Numbered from the stretch's first letter, positions 36,625 through 45,945 are shown. The stretch is 54,600 bases of DNA from Geodermatophilus chilensis (GCF_002802985.1 NZ_NVPT01000013.1:1-54600), one strand, 5' to 3'. Notes: generated by a model not told the origin, from the sequence alone. Made by a program: numbers and translations.

Positions 36625-37019
36625 TCTTTGCTACCGCGGGGGACTGACAGTTCCGCACCGACGGGAGTCGAGGAGGACGTTAGGAAGTGCGGACGGACCA
36701 GTCCAACACCGGTGTGCACGCGCTTCTGCACAACTTGTGGACAAGTCGGTGGACACAGCCGTGTCGACATGTGGAGACAGCGGGGGACGCCGCGACGGCT
36801 TCCCCCGTATCCCGGGCCTGACCTGCACGAAGACGACCCACCGGGTGTGGACGGGAGAAAGTTCGGAGAAATCCGGGTGTAGCCCGTCGGCGTGTCGACC
36901 GGCCGGCCGCAGGCGTCCCAGCGGTCACACGTCCACAGGTGGGCACACCCGCCCGCCCGCCGCGGGCACCAGGTCGCAGGCGCGCTCAGCGGCCCTCAGC
37001 AGCCTCCGGGGCCGCGAAC
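36625..37019. other. Non-coding gap between rplI and dnaB
   Basis: I see no credible gene. The stretch has one exact actinobacterial DnaA-box-type 9-mer TGTGGACAA (36736-36744, within TTGTGGACAA). It also has several looser TGTGGAC/GTCCACA words: GGTGGACAC at 36749, TGTGGAGAC at 36770, TGTGGACGG at 36846 and CGTCCACAG at 36930. It has no AT-rich unwinding region and no dnaA or dnaN beside it, so it is not an obvious oriC. Confidence 0.4.
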
Positions 37020-37059
37020 GCCGTGAGGGGCGCCGGACCGGAGTCCGACGCCCCTCACG
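37020..37059. terminator. Terminator of the rpsF-ssb-rpsR-rplI operon
   Basis: Arms CCGTGAGGGGCG and CGCCCCTCACGG, with a nested GGAC/GTCC pair in the loop, 60 bp past the rplI stop. Confidence 0.75.
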
Positions 37060-37118
37060 GGCGGTGCCGTGCGGCCCCCTGCAGGGTCCCACCGCGAGCG
37101 GTGGGGGGCAGGGGGTCC

Positions 37119-37574
37119 TTACTCGGGGACGACCTCGATGGTCAGCTGCGAGGTGACCTCGGGGTGCACCCGCACGGTCACCGTGTGCTGGCCGGTGGTC
37201 TTGATGCTGCTGGGCAGCTCCACGCGGCGCCGGTCGAGCTCGGGGCCGCCGGCGGCAGTCACGGCGTTGACGACGTCGGCGGTGGTGATGCGGCCGAACA
37301 GCCGGCCACCCTCACCGGCGCGCGCCGGCACCTGGACGGTCAGGCCCGACAGGCGGCCGGCCACGGCCTGCGCCTCCTCCTGCGACCGCACCTCGCGGGT
37401 GGCACGCGCCCGGCGCAGCGACTCGACCTGCTTCTCGGCACCGCGGGTGGCGACGATGGCCAGGCCGCGGGGCAGGAGGTAGTTGCGGGCGTACCCGCCC
37501 TTGACCTCCACGGTGTCACCGGAGGACCCGAGACCGGTGACCTCCTGCGTCAGGATCAGCTTCTGGGTGCTCAT
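37119..37574 (-). CDS. rplI: 50S ribosomal protein L9
   Basis: Binds 23S rRNA in the large subunit. The product has 151 residues. The N-terminal domain KLILTQEVTGLGSSGDTVEV and KGGYARNYLLPRGLAIVAT is the L9 signature. A connecting helix and C-terminal domain (LFGRITTADVVNAV) follow. It is the last gene of rpsF-ssb-rpsR-rplI and starts 2 bp after rpsR. Confidence 0.98.
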   Translation of the reverse strand: MSTQKLILTQEVTGLGSSGDTVEVKGGYARNYLLPRGLAIVATRGAEKQVESLRRARATREVRSQEEAQAVAGRLSGLTVQVPARAGEGGRLFGRITTADVVNAVTAAGGPELDRRRVELPSSIKTTGQHTVTVRVHPEVTSQLTIEVVPE

Positions 37575-37576
37575 GG

Positions 37577-37813
37577 TCAGCGCGCCGTCGAGGTGTAGGG
37601 CAGCAGGGCCATCTCACGGCTGTTCTTGACCGCCACGGCGACGTCCCGCTGGTGCTGGCTGCAGTTGCCGCTCACGCGGCGGGCACGGATCTTGCCGCGG
37701 TCGGAGATGAACTTCCGCAGCAGCGTCGTGTCCTTGTAGTCGATGTAGGTCGCCTTGTCCTTGCAGAACTGGCAGACCTTCTTCTTGGGCTTGCGAACGG
37801 GGGGCTTGGGCAC
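37577..37813 (-). CDS. rpsR: 30S ribosomal protein S18 (cysteine-containing form)
   Basis: Small-subunit protein partnering S6 on 16S rRNA. The 78-residue product has the S18 core [20 protein letters not shown] and [19 protein letters not shown]. Cysteines in VCQFCKDK and GNCSQHQ match the zinc-type (C+) S18 paralogue found in actinobacteria, so a cysteine-free paralogue may exist elsewhere. The GTG start is at 37811-37813. Confidence 0.97.
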   Translation of the reverse strand: MPKPPVRKPKKKVCQFCKDKATYIDYKDTTLLRKFISDRGKIRARRVSGNCSQHQRDVAVAVKNSREMALLPYTSTAR

Positions 37814-37852
37814 CGGGTTCTCCAGGTGTGTCGTTCAGGGGATCACGAGGGA

Positions 37853-37906
37853 GGCCCCGTCCCGAGGCTCACCCCGAGCGTGCGAGGGGTGAGGAGGACG
37901 GGGTCC
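37853..37906. repeat. GGACCCCGTCC palindromic repeat, copy B (inverted)
   Basis: The reverse-oriented copy (GGCCCCGTCC...CGAGGGGTGAGGAGGACGGGGTCC) fills the 97-bp gap between ssb and rpsR inside the ribosomal-protein operon. Here the hairpin must be read through or must act as an attenuator or RNA-processing site. Confidence 0.75.
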
Positions 37907-37910
37907 TGTT

Positions 37911-38396
37911 TCAGAAGGGCGGCTCGTCGGACGGCGGGGCCGGGGTCGACCACGGGTCGCTGGACCCGCCGCCACCACCGAAGCCGCCACCGCCACCGCC
38001 GCCGAAGCCGCCACCGCCACCGCCCTCACCGCGCGAGGCCTTGGTGACCTTCGCGGTGGCGTAGCGGAGCGAGGGGCCGATCTCGTCGACCTCGAGCTCG
38101 ACGACGGTGCGCTTCTCGCCTTCCTTGGTCTCGAACGACCGCTGCTTGAGCCGGCCGGAGACGATCACCCGCGAGCCGCGGGTCAGCGACTCGGCGACGT
38201 TCTCCGCCGCCTGCCGCCAGACGTTGCACCGCAGGAAGAGCGCCTCGCCGTCCTTCCACTCCTGCGACTGACGGTCGAAGGTGCGCGGCGTGGACGCCAC
38301 GGTGAAGTTGGCGACCGCGGCACCGGAGGGCGTGAAGCGCAGCTCCGGGTCCGACGTGAGGTTGCCGATGACGGTGATGACGGTCTCGCCGGCCAT
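37911..38396 (-). CDS. ssb: Single-stranded DNA-binding protein
   Basis: Tetrameric SSB protecting ssDNA at forks. The 161-residue product has an OB fold at ~1-110 ([53 protein letters not shown]). A linker of glycine runs (~122-145) follows, then the acidic protein-interaction tip ending DEPPF. It lies between rpsF (2 bp) and rpsR, the conserved actinobacterial order. Confidence 0.97.
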   Translation of the reverse strand: MAGETVITVIGNLTSDPELRFTPSGAAVANFTVASTPRTFDRQSQEWKDGEALFLRCNVWRQAAENVAESLTRGSRVIVSGRLKQRSFETKEGEKRTVVELEVDEIGPSLRYATAKVTKASRGEGGGGGGFGGGGGGGFGGGGGSSDPWSTPAPPSDEPPF

Positions 38397-38398
38397 GG

Positions 38399-38686
38399 TC
38401 AGTGGACCTCGGGCCGCATCAGCTTCGTGCGCAGGACCGACTCGTTGAGGTTCAGCTGCCGGTCGAGCTCGGCCACCGCGGCGGGCGTGGCCTCGATGTC
38501 GACGATGGCGTAGATGCCCTCGACCTGCTTCTTGATCTCGTAGGCCAGCCGGCGGCGGCCCCAGATCTCGGTCTTCACGGTGCCACCGGAGTTGGTGACG
38601 ACGGTGAGGAACCGGTCGAGGGAGGGAGCGATCGTGCGCTCCTCCAGCTCGGGGTCGAGGATGACCATCAGTTCGTAGTGACGCAC
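38399..38686 (-). CDS. rpsF: 30S ribosomal protein S6
   Basis: Pairs with S18 in the small-subunit platform. The 95-residue product has [39 protein letters not shown] and [12 protein letters not shown], all S6 landmarks. The GTG at 38684-38686 matches the usual N-terminus; the longer upstream frame is not supported. It is the first gene of rpsF-ssb-rpsR-rplI. Confidence 0.97.
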   Translation of the reverse strand: MRHYELMVILDPELEERTIAPSLDRFLTVVTNSGGTVKTEIWGRRRLAYEIKKQVEGIYAIVDIEATPAAVAELDRQLNLNESVLRTKLMRPEVH

Positions 38687-38867
38687 GGAGAACCCCACCT
38701 CCTCTGGTCTCGGCGGCTGCAGTCGGTCTGCAGCAGGAGGGTCGTACACGCGTCGCGCGCCCCGCCCGGTGACAGCCACCGGTGGAACGCGCTTCGAAGA
38801 GCGTACCAGCGCGGACGGCGGACGCCGCCGCCGTCCGCAGGGGGACGACGGCGGCGCGGGCCGGACG

Positions 38868-39884
38868 TCAGCGGTGGGCGAGGTGGGTCCGGACCAGGGC
38901 GGCGGTGGTGGACGCCAGCACGACGACGGCCACCAGCGCGGCCAGCGGCAGGGCCTGCCCGGTGGCGCCGTCGGCGGCGACGTCCGTGCCGGCGGCGCTC
39001 TCCTCGGTCAGGTCGGGGTCGTCCAGGCCGGCCAGGCGGCCGAAGACCGGCACCGAGGCGCCGTCGTACGTGCCGGCCGCACCACCCGAGCCGCCGGCCG
39101 CGGCGACGCTGCGGACGCCGTCGGTGCCGGACGCGCCCGAGGTGGCGGCGAAGCGGGACGGGTCGAAGGCGGCGGCCACGGCGCCGTCGACCGGGGCCAT
39201 CCGGGCCGAGCCGCCGCCGGTGTCGTAGCTGTACGGCGTCCCGCCGAGGGACTGCGCCGGCTGCGGCGTGGGCTGCGGGTCGGTGGGCTCCGGGTCGCCG
39301 TCCGGCCCGTCGACCGGCGGGGTCGGCGGCCCGGGCGGGACGGGCGGCACCGGATTGATCGACGGCACCGACGGCACGTTCACGCTGGGCAGGGCGGGCA
39401 GGTCCGGGAGGATGGTGTTGACGACGAGGGGCACGCCGACCGGCAGGGCGGGCAGCTGCGCGACCGCCTGGCCGAGCAGCGCGTCGGTCAGGCCGGGCCC
39501 GCTGCGTGCCCGGTACGTGTAGGTGATCGCGCAGGTCACGCAACTGGCGTCGAAGCGCTCGGTCACGCTCTGCCCCGGGGCCAGCACCCGCGTGCCCGAG
39601 GGCAGCCGCAGCGAGACCTCCGTCGTGACCGTCACGTCGGTGACGCCCACCGGGCCGATCCCGACCTGGACCCGCTTGTCGGCGATCCGGTTGACGAAGG
39701 TGACCGAACCCCCGGCGTCGACCGAGACGACCGGTGGCGTGACGTCGCGGATCTCCACCGTCGCGCTCGGCGCCGCACCGGCCGACGGGGCCGTCAGCAC
39801 TGCACCGCCCACGGCGGCCAGCCAGCCCAGGAGCAGCACGGTCAGCCCCCGTCGCGCGGTCCGACGGATCCGTCCGCTCGCCAT
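38868..39884 (-). CDS. Secreted, membrane-anchored proline-rich protein
   Basis: A 338-residue protein of unknown function. A signal peptide ([25 protein letters not shown]) leads into a cupredoxin-like beta domain ([32 protein letters not shown], cysteines in [12 protein letters not shown]). A Pro/Asp-rich spacer (~170-205) follows, then a Gly/Ser/Ala-rich region. A C-terminal membrane segment [20 protein letters not shown] ends in a short basic tail RTHLAHR. No LPXTG motif is present, so it is anchored by the helix, not by sortase. The ATG at 39882-39884 follows GGAGGTGG. Confidence 0.7.
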   Translation of the reverse strand: MASGRIRRTARRGLTVLLLGWLAAVGGAVLTAPSAGAAPSATVEIRDVTPPVVSVDAGGSVTFVNRIADKRVQVGIGPVGVTDVTVTTEVSLRLPSGTRVLAPGQSVTERFDASCVTCAITYTYRARSGPGLTDALLGQAVAQLPALPVGVPLVVNTILPDLPALPSVNVPSVPSINPVPPVPPGPPTPPVDGPDGDPEPTDPQPTPQPAQSLGGTPYSYDTGGGSARMAPVDGAVAAAFDPSRFAATSGASGTDGVRSVAAAGGSGGAAGTYDGASVPVFGRLAGLDDPDLTEESAAGTDVAADGATGQALPLAALVAVVVLASTTAALVRTHLAHR

Positions 39885-40000
39885 CGAGTCCACCTCCACG
39901 TCCACCTACCGAGGAGTAACCCCGGTCACGCTGCAGGAACGAGCGTGTGACCCAGGCGATACGGGTGAAACGGCGGCAGGGGTCGAACTAGGGTCGCGGG

Positions 40001-40813
40001 GTGCCAGCTCACCCGATCGGCGTACACGTCGGACCCGGCCTCACCGAGGACAACGAGCTCGACGCCGGCGGCCCGCTCGCCCGCGCCGCGGAGATGGACG
40101 CCGACGGGGTGCAGGTCTTCCTCACCGACCCGCAGGGCTGGACCGCACCCAAGCCCCGTCCGGACGCCGCCGACCTGCTGGCCAGCGACGTCACGGTGGT
40201 CGTCCACGCGCCCTACGTGCTCAACGTGGCGACGACGAACAACCGCATCCGCATCCCGAGCCGCAAGCTGCTGGCCGCGCACGCGAAGGCCGCCGCCGCG
40301 GTCGGCGCGGTGGGCATGGTGGTGCACGGCGGGCACGTACTGGCCAAGGACGACCCGGCGGCCGGTGTCGACAACTGGCGCAAGACCTTCTCCCGGCAGG
40401 CCGAGGACGGCGGCTTCCCCGTCCCGCTGCTCATCGAGAACACCGCCGGCGGCGGCAACGCCATGGCCCGCAACCTCGACGCGCTGGCCCGGCTCTGGGA
40501 CGCCGTGGGCGAGTTCGGCGCCGGGTTCGTGCTCGACACCTGCCACGCGTGGGCCGCCGGGTGGGACCTCACGACCGCGGTGGACGACGTCCGGGCGATC
40601 ACCGGCCGCGTCGACCTGGTGCACCTCAACAACAGCCGCGACCCGCAGGGCTCCAGCCGCGACCGGCACGCCCCACTGACCGACGGCGAGATCCCGACCG
40701 AGCTGCTGGTGGAGGTGGCCCGTGCGGCGGACTGCCCGATCGTCCTCGAGACCCCGGGAGACGCCGCCGGCCACGCCGAGGAGATCACCCTGCTCCGGCA
40801 GGCCCTCGGCTGA
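40001..40813 (+). CDS. Endonuclease IV-like (AP endonuclease family 2) protein
   Basis: A 270-residue TIM-barrel, predicted tri-zinc enzyme of the Nfo family cleaving at abasic sites. Metal-ligand motifs in order: VVVHAPYVLN, MVVHGGHVL, LLIENTAGGG, VLDTCHAWAAGWD, LVHLNNSRDPQGSSRDRHA and IVLETPG. The length is near E. coli Nfo. The GTG at 40001 has TAGGGT exactly 6 nt upstream, so the mRNA is probably leaderless. Position and motifs support base-excision repair. A sugar-isomerase relative of the same fold is the main alternative. Confidence 0.88.
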   Translation: MPAHPIGVHVGPGLTEDNELDAGGPLARAAEMDADGVQVFLTDPQGWTAPKPRPDAADLLASDVTVVVHAPYVLNVATTNNRIRIPSRKLLAAHAKAAAAVGAVGMVVHGGHVLAKDDPAAGVDNWRKTFSRQAEDGGFPVPLLIENTAGGGNAMARNLDALARLWDAVGEFGAGFVLDTCHAWAAGWDLTTAVDDVRAITGRVDLVHLNNSRDPQGSSRDRHAPLTDGEIPTELLVEVARAADCPIVLETPGDAAGHAEEITLLRQALG

Positions 40814-40880
40814 TGACACTGCGACGCTCCGCGTCGCACCGCGGCCAGGTGCCGTCCCCGGCCTGAGCTGAGCCGCTGCG

Positions 40881-42401
40881 TCACTCCTGCGCGGACCCCT
40901 CCGGGGCCCACTCGGCGCGACCGACGCGTAGCCGGGTCCCCTGCAGGGTCACCACGTCCCGGGCGCCTTCCAGCGGGCCGCCTGCGGGGTCGTCGACGCC
41001 CGGCCAGCTGGTGCGGACGACGTCGTCGTCGGGACGCCGCATCTCGCGGGCGACGAGCACCATGAGCGCCACCACGACCGCGTCCCGGACCAGGACGGCG
41101 AGGAAGAACCACTCCACCTCGACGCCGCGGTTGTCGGTGCCGAGGTAGTAGAGCATCGTCAGCACCCACACCAGGGCCTCGCTGACCTGCCAGACCAGCA
41201 GCGAGCGCCACCGCGGCCGGGCCAGGACCGCCAGCGGCAGCAGCCACAGGGCGTACTGCGGGCTGTAGACCTTGTTGAGCAGCAGGAAGCCGGCCACCAG
41301 CAGGAAGGCCACCTGCGCCACCCGCGGCCGCACCGGGGCGGTGAGCACCAGCCAGGCGACCCAGGCGGCCAGCGCGAGCAGCAGCACGGCCACGACCGCG
41401 TTGAGCACCGACGGCGTCTCGCCCTCGGCGAGCGGCCCGTCGAGCACCCGGTTGTCGGTGACTGTGAGCAGGACGTTCCAGATGGACTCGGGGTTGGCCG
41501 GGCGCTGCCGGCTGAAGGCGAAGAACCAGCCCCAGTTCTCCGGCGCCAGCAGCGCCACCGGCAGGTTCACGGCGAGCCACGCGCCGGCGGCCGCGAGCGC
41601 CGCCCGCAGCCAGACCCGCAGCAGCCCGGCCCGCAGGCACAGCAGGAACAGCGCGCCCAGCACGAGGACCGGGTAGAGCTTGGCGGCCACCCCGAGCCCC
41701 AGCAGCGCCCCGGCGAGCACCGGCCGCTGCCGGGCCCACGCCCACATCCCGAGGGTGGCGAGGGCGACGGCCAGCAGGTCCCAGTTGTTGAACGCGTAGA
41801 CCAGCAGCACCGGCGACAGCGCCACCATCGCGGTGTCCCACGGCCGCCGGCCGGTCAACGGCAGGACGGCGCGCACCACCACCAGCGCGCACAGCGACAT
41901 CAGCAGCGCGGTGACGACGGTGTAGCTCTCCACCGGCGGGACCGCCGGGAGCACGCCGACCGTGGCCGCCAACCGGTCGTACCAGCCCGAGACCAGCGCG
42001 GCGAGCGCCATGACCGCCCCGGTGAGCACCGGGTACTCCACCCGCGCGTCGAGGTAGGGCAGCGCACCCTCGCCCTGCCCGTAGACCCCGAACAGCGGGA
42101 CGGGGTCGGAGTAGCAGAGGTGGGTGTACTGCAGCGAGCCGGTCCAGTTGCCGTCCGCGCAGGGCGCCTGCTTGAGCCAGGCGAACGCCAGCACGGTCGA
42201 GGCGAAGAGCAGGCACACCCGCAGCGGGGTCCAGAACGGCGCCCGCCCGACGACCGCGTGCCGGCCCCACGGGCCGCCCACCGCCTCGCTGGCCTGCGCC
42301 ACGACCGGGTCGGTCCAACTGGGCACGACGCGGTCGGGGCGGTCCGGGGACGCCGCGGGCCCGTCCGCTGGTGCGGACGGGCCCGTCGGGATGGTGCTCA
42401 T
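40881..42401 (-). CDS. GT87/DUF2029-type membrane mannosyltransferase
   Basis: A 506-residue polytopic membrane protein with ~10 hydrophobic segments. DARVEYPVLTGAVMAL, NNWDLLAVALATLGMWAWAR, LGVAAKLYPVLVLGALFLL and NKVYSPQYALWLLPL are the conserved loops of GT87 polyprenyl-phosphate-dependent mannosyltransferases. The same family occupies this spot in mycobacteria (Rv0051 after ponA1). The ATG lies 24 bp past the PBP stop, so the two are cotranscribed. The glycan acceptor is unknown. Confidence 0.85.
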   Translation of the reverse strand: MSTIPTGPSAPADGPAASPDRPDRVVPSWTDPVVAQASEAVGGPWGRHAVVGRAPFWTPLRVCLLFASTVLAFAWLKQAPCADGNWTGSLQYTHLCYSDPVPLFGVYGQGEGALPYLDARVEYPVLTGAVMALAALVSGWYDRLAATVGVLPAVPPVESYTVVTALLMSLCALVVVRAVLPLTGRRPWDTAMVALSPVLLVYAFNNWDLLAVALATLGMWAWARQRPVLAGALLGLGVAAKLYPVLVLGALFLLCLRAGLLRVWLRAALAAAGAWLAVNLPVALLAPENWGWFFAFSRQRPANPESIWNVLLTVTDNRVLDGPLAEGETPSVLNAVVAVLLLALAAWVAWLVLTAPVRPRVAQVAFLLVAGFLLLNKVYSPQYALWLLPLAVLARPRWRSLLVWQVSEALVWVLTMLYYLGTDNRGVEVEWFFLAVLVRDAVVVALMVLVAREMRRPDDDVVRTSWPGVDDPAGGPLEGARDVVTLQGTRLRVGRAEWAPEGSAQE

Positions 42402-42425
42402 GCGGGCCAGTCTGCCCGCAGGGGG

Positions 42426-44594
42426 TCAGCCGTTCTGCTGCTGACCGTTGTTGCCGTTGCCGGTGTCGCCGCGGATCAGCGCGCGGTCGGGCAGGTCCTC
42501 CTCCGGCGTCCCCTCCAGCACGGTGTTCATGAACTCCTGCCAGATGGCGCCGGGCAGGCCCGAGCCGTAGATGATCCGGCCGTTGAGGTCCTCGATCGGC
42601 TGGGCGGGCGAGTCGTTGCCCATCCACACCGCGGTGGAGATCGACGGCGTGAAGCCGACCATCCAGGCGTCGGAGTTGTCCTCGCCCTGACCCTGCGTAC
42701 CGGTCTTGCTGGCGACCTCGCGGCCACCGTCGAGCGAGCGCCGGGAGTACGCGGCGACGTCGGTCATGGCGTACGTGGTGTCGTTGACGACGTCGGACTC
42801 GAAGACCCGGTCCCCGGCGTCGCCGTTGTACTCGAGCAGGACGGTGCCCTCGCTGTCGGTCACCCGGGACACGAAGTACGGCTCGTGCTCGACGCCGTCG
42901 TTGGCCAGGGTCGCGAAGCCGTGCGCCTGGTCGACCGGGCGCATCTCGTACTGGCCGATGCCGATCGAGGCGCCGGCCGCGCCGGTCTGCGGGTCGGCCA
43001 GCGTGTTGCTGCCGGCGAGCACCCCGTAGGCCGACTCGTCGGGCCAGGCCTCCGGCAGGCCGGTGGCCTCGAGGATGTTCTGCCGCACCCGCTCGGCGCC
43101 GACCTCGTAGGCCAGCCCGTAGTAGGTGGTGTTCAGCGAGCGGGTCAGCGCCTCCATGAGGGTGCAGGAGCTGCAGGAGGCGCCGCCGGCGTTGCTCACC
43201 GGCAGGCCCGGGCGGTCCGGGAACTCCTGCGGCGAGGAGCCGTCGCGCCGGGCGTTGACGCTGATGCCGTCCTCCAGCGCGGTGGCCAGCACGTAGGGCT
43301 TGACCGACGAACCGGGCTGGCGCAGCGCCTGCGCGTAGTCGACGGCGCCGTCACCGGCGCCGACCGGCCCGCCGTAGTAGGCGCGCACCGCACCGGTCGT
43401 CGGGTCGATGGAGACCAGGGCCTCGCGCAGGTTCTCCGGCTCGCCCGCCATCACGTCGGCGACGGCGGAGATGGCGGCGTCCTGGTAGCGCTTGTCCACC
43501 GTGGTGGTGATCCGCAGGCCGCCGGCCCGGAGCTGCTGCTCGTCGTAGCCCTTGGCCTCCAGCTCGGCGATGGCGCGCTGGACGACCAGACCCTCCGGCC
43601 CGCCGGGGATGCCCAGGTTGGAGCCGGTCCGCGGCAGCACCGGCGGGAAGACCGAGGCCTGCCGCTCCTGTTCGGTCAGCCAGCCCTCCTCGACCATCGC
43701 GTCGAGCACCAGGCCCCAGCGGTCCGTCGAGCCCTCGCGGTTGGACTCCGGGTCGTAGGTGGAGGGGCTGCGGACCAGGACGGCGAGCACCGCGCCCTGC
43801 TGCGCGGTGAGCTGGCTGGCCGGCACACCGAAGTAGGTGTTGGCCGCCGCCTCGATGCCGTAGGCGCCGCGGCCGAAGTAGATGGTGTTGAGGTAGTTCT
43901 CGAGGATCTCGTTCTTCTCGTACTCGTTGTCGAGCTTGACGGCGAGGAAGAGCTCCTGGAACTTGCGGCTGAACGTCTGCTCCGAGGTCAGGAACGCGTT
44001 CTTGACGTACTGCTGGGTGATGGTCGAGCCACCCTGCGTCGAGCCGCCGGTCAGGTTGTTCCACGCGGCACGCACGATGCCCGTGAAGGAGATGCCCGGG
44101 TCGGAGTAGAAGCTGCGGTTCTCGGCGGCCAGGATCGCCTCGCGGGCGGGCTCCGAGACCTCGGCGAGGGGCACGTTGGTGCGGTTCTCCGCACCCAGCC
44201 GGGCCATCTCGGTGGTGCCGTCGGCGTAGTACACGACCGTCGTCTGGGCGTTCTGCACCGAGCTCGGGTCGGGCACCTCGGTCGTCGCGTAGACGACGCC
44301 CACGAAGACGCCGAGCAGCACGAGGGCGCCGGCGATCAGGCCGAGGAGGGCCTTGAGCCGGCGCTGGCGGCGCTGCTTCCTGCTCCGTCCGGCCTTGCCG
44401 GCGGGGCGGGTGCCCCTGGCGGCCGGGCCGGTGCGTGCCGCCGTCGTCCGGCCTCCGCGGCCCGCCGGTGGCCGGCCCCGGCCCGCTGCGGGGCGGCCAC
44501 CTCCACCGCCCCCGCCGGCGGTGCGGCCGGACGGCGGACGGCGGACCGAGCCGCCGCGCGGCCCGACCGGTGAGGTCTCGTCGTGGGGAGGCAC
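42426..44594 (-). CDS. Bifunctional penicillin-binding protein (class A)
   Basis: Peptidoglycan glycosyltransferase/transpeptidase of 722 residues, PonA1-like. A cytoplasmic Gly/Arg/Pro-rich tail (~1-78) is followed by a membrane anchor (~81-102). The GT51 domain has AAENRSFYSDPG (E158) and GGSTITQQYVKNAFL. The transpeptidase domain has S429-SVK432, SLN in LTRSLNTTYY and the KTG box ASKTGTQGQ. It ends in a Gly/Asn/Gln tail with no PASTA repeats. The GTG at 44592-44594 follows AGAGAGGGG. Neighbours DUF5318 upstream and GT87 downstream match the mycobacterial ponA1 locus. Confidence 0.93.
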   Translation of the reverse strand: MPPHDETSPVGPRGGSVRRPPSGRTAGGGGGGGRPAAGRGRPPAGRGGRTTAARTGPAARGTRPAGKAGRSRKQRRQRRLKALLGLIAGALVLLGVFVGVVYATTEVPDPSSVQNAQTTVVYYADGTTEMARLGAENRTNVPLAEVSEPAREAILAAENRSFYSDPGISFTGIVRAAWNNLTGGSTQGGSTITQQYVKNAFLTSEQTFSRKFQELFLAVKLDNEYEKNEILENYLNTIYFGRGAYGIEAAANTYFGVPASQLTAQQGAVLAVLVRSPSTYDPESNREGSTDRWGLVLDAMVEEGWLTEQERQASVFPPVLPRTGSNLGIPGGPEGLVVQRAIAELEAKGYDEQQLRAGGLRITTTVDKRYQDAAISAVADVMAGEPENLREALVSIDPTTGAVRAYYGGPVGAGDGAVDYAQALRQPGSSVKPYVLATALEDGISVNARRDGSSPQEFPDRPGLPVSNAGGASCSSCTLMEALTRSLNTTYYGLAYEVGAERVRQNILEATGLPEAWPDESAYGVLAGSNTLADPQTGAAGASIGIGQYEMRPVDQAHGFATLANDGVEHEPYFVSRVTDSEGTVLLEYNGDAGDRVFESDVVNDTTYAMTDVAAYSRRSLDGGREVASKTGTQGQGEDNSDAWMVGFTPSISTAVWMGNDSPAQPIEDLNGRIIYGSGLPGAIWQEFMNTVLEGTPEEDLPDRALIRGDTGNGNNGQQQNG

Positions 44595-44761
44595 GCAGGG
44601 CCCCTCTCTGGTTGGGTGTCGGTGGGCGCGCAGACGGACCGCGTCCGGCACCCAGAGTGGCGTCTTCAGCTGTGCGAGCGAGGGCGACCCGCGGCGCAGC
44701 GACGCCCAGGTGTCTCAACGACCACGCGGGGCATCGGGTGTTCCCCGTGTGACGCGTCCTA

Positions 44762-45175
44762 CTACTCGGTGGCCGCCCGCCGCCGCGTCCGCCGCGGCTG
44801 GCGCCCCGGGTCCGGCTCGGCCCCCAGGACGTAGGAACAGTCCAGGTGGTTCCACCCGCAGCCGCGGCACACCTGGACGGCGTAGACGGAGAACTCCTCC
44901 TGCATCGCGTCCATCCGCGCGAGCTCGGCCTGCGTCTTCGCCTGGCCGGCCGTGGGGCCGAGGTGCTCCCCGTAGACGTAGTTCACCAGCGTGAGCTCCA
45001 CCTTGCGGCACACCGGGCAGACGACGTCGGTCGCCTCGCCGTGGTACTTCGCCGCCCGGGTGAGGTACGGACTGGCGTCGCAGACCTCGAACAGACCCGT
45101 GCGGCCCGCGTACACGTCGGCGAGGACGGCTCGCCGCTGCAGCGAGTAGTCCACGACGGATCGACGTCCGGGCAC
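44762..45175 (-). CDS. DUF5318 family protein
   Basis: A 137-residue protein starting near VVDYSLQRRAVLADVYAGRT. Two CxxC pairs (CPVC and CRGCGWNHLD) look like a zinc ribbon. The tail is Arg-rich. Homologues sit beside ponA in actinobacteria (Rv0049 in M. tuberculosis). No activity is established. The start is GTG at 45173-45175, with an internal GTG (VDYSL) as an alternative. It is divergent from padR across a clear palindromic operator. Confidence 0.85.
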   Translation of the reverse strand: MPGRRSVVDYSLQRRAVLADVYAGRTGLFEVCDASPYLTRAAKYHGEATDVVCPVCRKVELTLVNYVYGEHLGPTAGQAKTQAELARMDAMQEEFSVYAVQVCRGCGWNHLDCSYVLGAEPDPGRQPRRTRRRAATE

Positions 45176-45270
45176 GGCGCCAATGTACGCACCGGCGGGG
45201 ACACCGCGAGGTCTCCGACTCCGTCGGGAATCCGTTCCGGGGACCCCGCCCCGCTCCGACGTGCGCCCGT

Positions 45271-45293
45271 CGATGTATCGTTCCGATACATCG
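45271..45293. promoter_or_regulatory. Perfect palindrome, probable PadR operator
   Basis: CGATGTATCG-TTC-CGATACATCG, two perfect 10-bp arms with a 3-nt centre, markedly AT-richer than its surroundings. It lies 26 bp upstream of padR and between it and the divergent DUF5318-PBP operon, so it could control both. Confidence 0.75.
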
Positions 45294-45318
45294 ATCCGCA
45301 GGACGCGAGGGAGGCGAC

Positions 45319-45945
45319 GTGCTCGAGTTCGCCATCCTCGGCCTGCTGCACCAGTCGCCGATGCACGGCTACGAGCTGCGCAAACAGCTGGCAGGGGTCC
45401 TCGGCGGGCTGCGCAGCATCTCCTACGGCTCGCTGTACCCCGCGCTCAAGCGGCTGCACGCGGCCGGCTACGTCAGCACCGACGAGCCCGACCCGCGCGC
45501 CCCCCTGCCGGCGGACGCACCACCGCTGACCGGCCGGCGGGGCAAGGTGGTCTACACGATCACCGCCGAGGGCAAGGAGCGCTTCCACGAGCTGGTGAGC
45601 CAGGCCGGCCCGGAGGCGTACGACGACGGCGGGCTCTTCGGCGTCCGCCTGGCGTTCTTCCGGCACACCGCCGCGGACGTGCGGCTGCGGATCCTCGAGG
45701 GCCGCCGCCGCACCGTCGAGCGACAGCGCGAGGGCCTGCGTGCCTCGCTGAGCCGGACCCGCGAGCGGCTGGACCGCTACACCCTCGAGCTGCAGCGCCA
45801 CGGGCTGGAGTCGGTCGACCGCGAGGTCCGCTGGCTGGCCGAGCTGATCGACCGCGAGCTGACCGACAGCGAACGGCGTCGAGGTGACGGCGCCGACCGA
45901 GGGGACCCACCGGCGCCTCCGGGAGAGGCGCCCGAGCGGCCCTGA
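45319..45945 (+). CDS. PadR-family transcriptional regulator
   Basis: A 208-residue repressor. The winged helix comes first (LEFAILGLLHQSPMHGYELR, SISYGSLYPALKRLHAAGYV, VVYTITAEGKERF). A long helical dimerisation domain of the Vir/PadR-C type follows. The GTG start is at 45319. It lies upstream of ino1 on the same strand, as Rv0047c lies beside ino1 in mycobacteria, so inositol synthesis is a candidate target along with the divergent cell-wall operon. A palindromic operator is directly upstream. Confidence 0.9.
   Translation: MLEFAILGLLHQSPMHGYELRKQLAGVLGGLRSISYGSLYPALKRLHAAGYVSTDEPDPRAPLPADAPPLTGRRGKVVYTITAEGKERFHELVSQAGPEAYDDGGLFGVRLAFFRHTAADVRLRILEGRRRTVERQREGLRASLSRTRERLDRYTLELQRHGLESVDREVRWLAELIDRELTDSERRRGDGADRGDPPAPPGEAPERP

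Noticed and set aside
36625..37019. Chromosome replication origin beside dnaB
   Set aside because: Only one exact DnaA-type 9-mer, no AT-rich region, and no dnaA or dnaN within the window.
38868..39884. LPXTG sortase substrate
   Set aside because: The C-terminal region has a hydrophobic helix and basic tail but no LPXTG-type motif.
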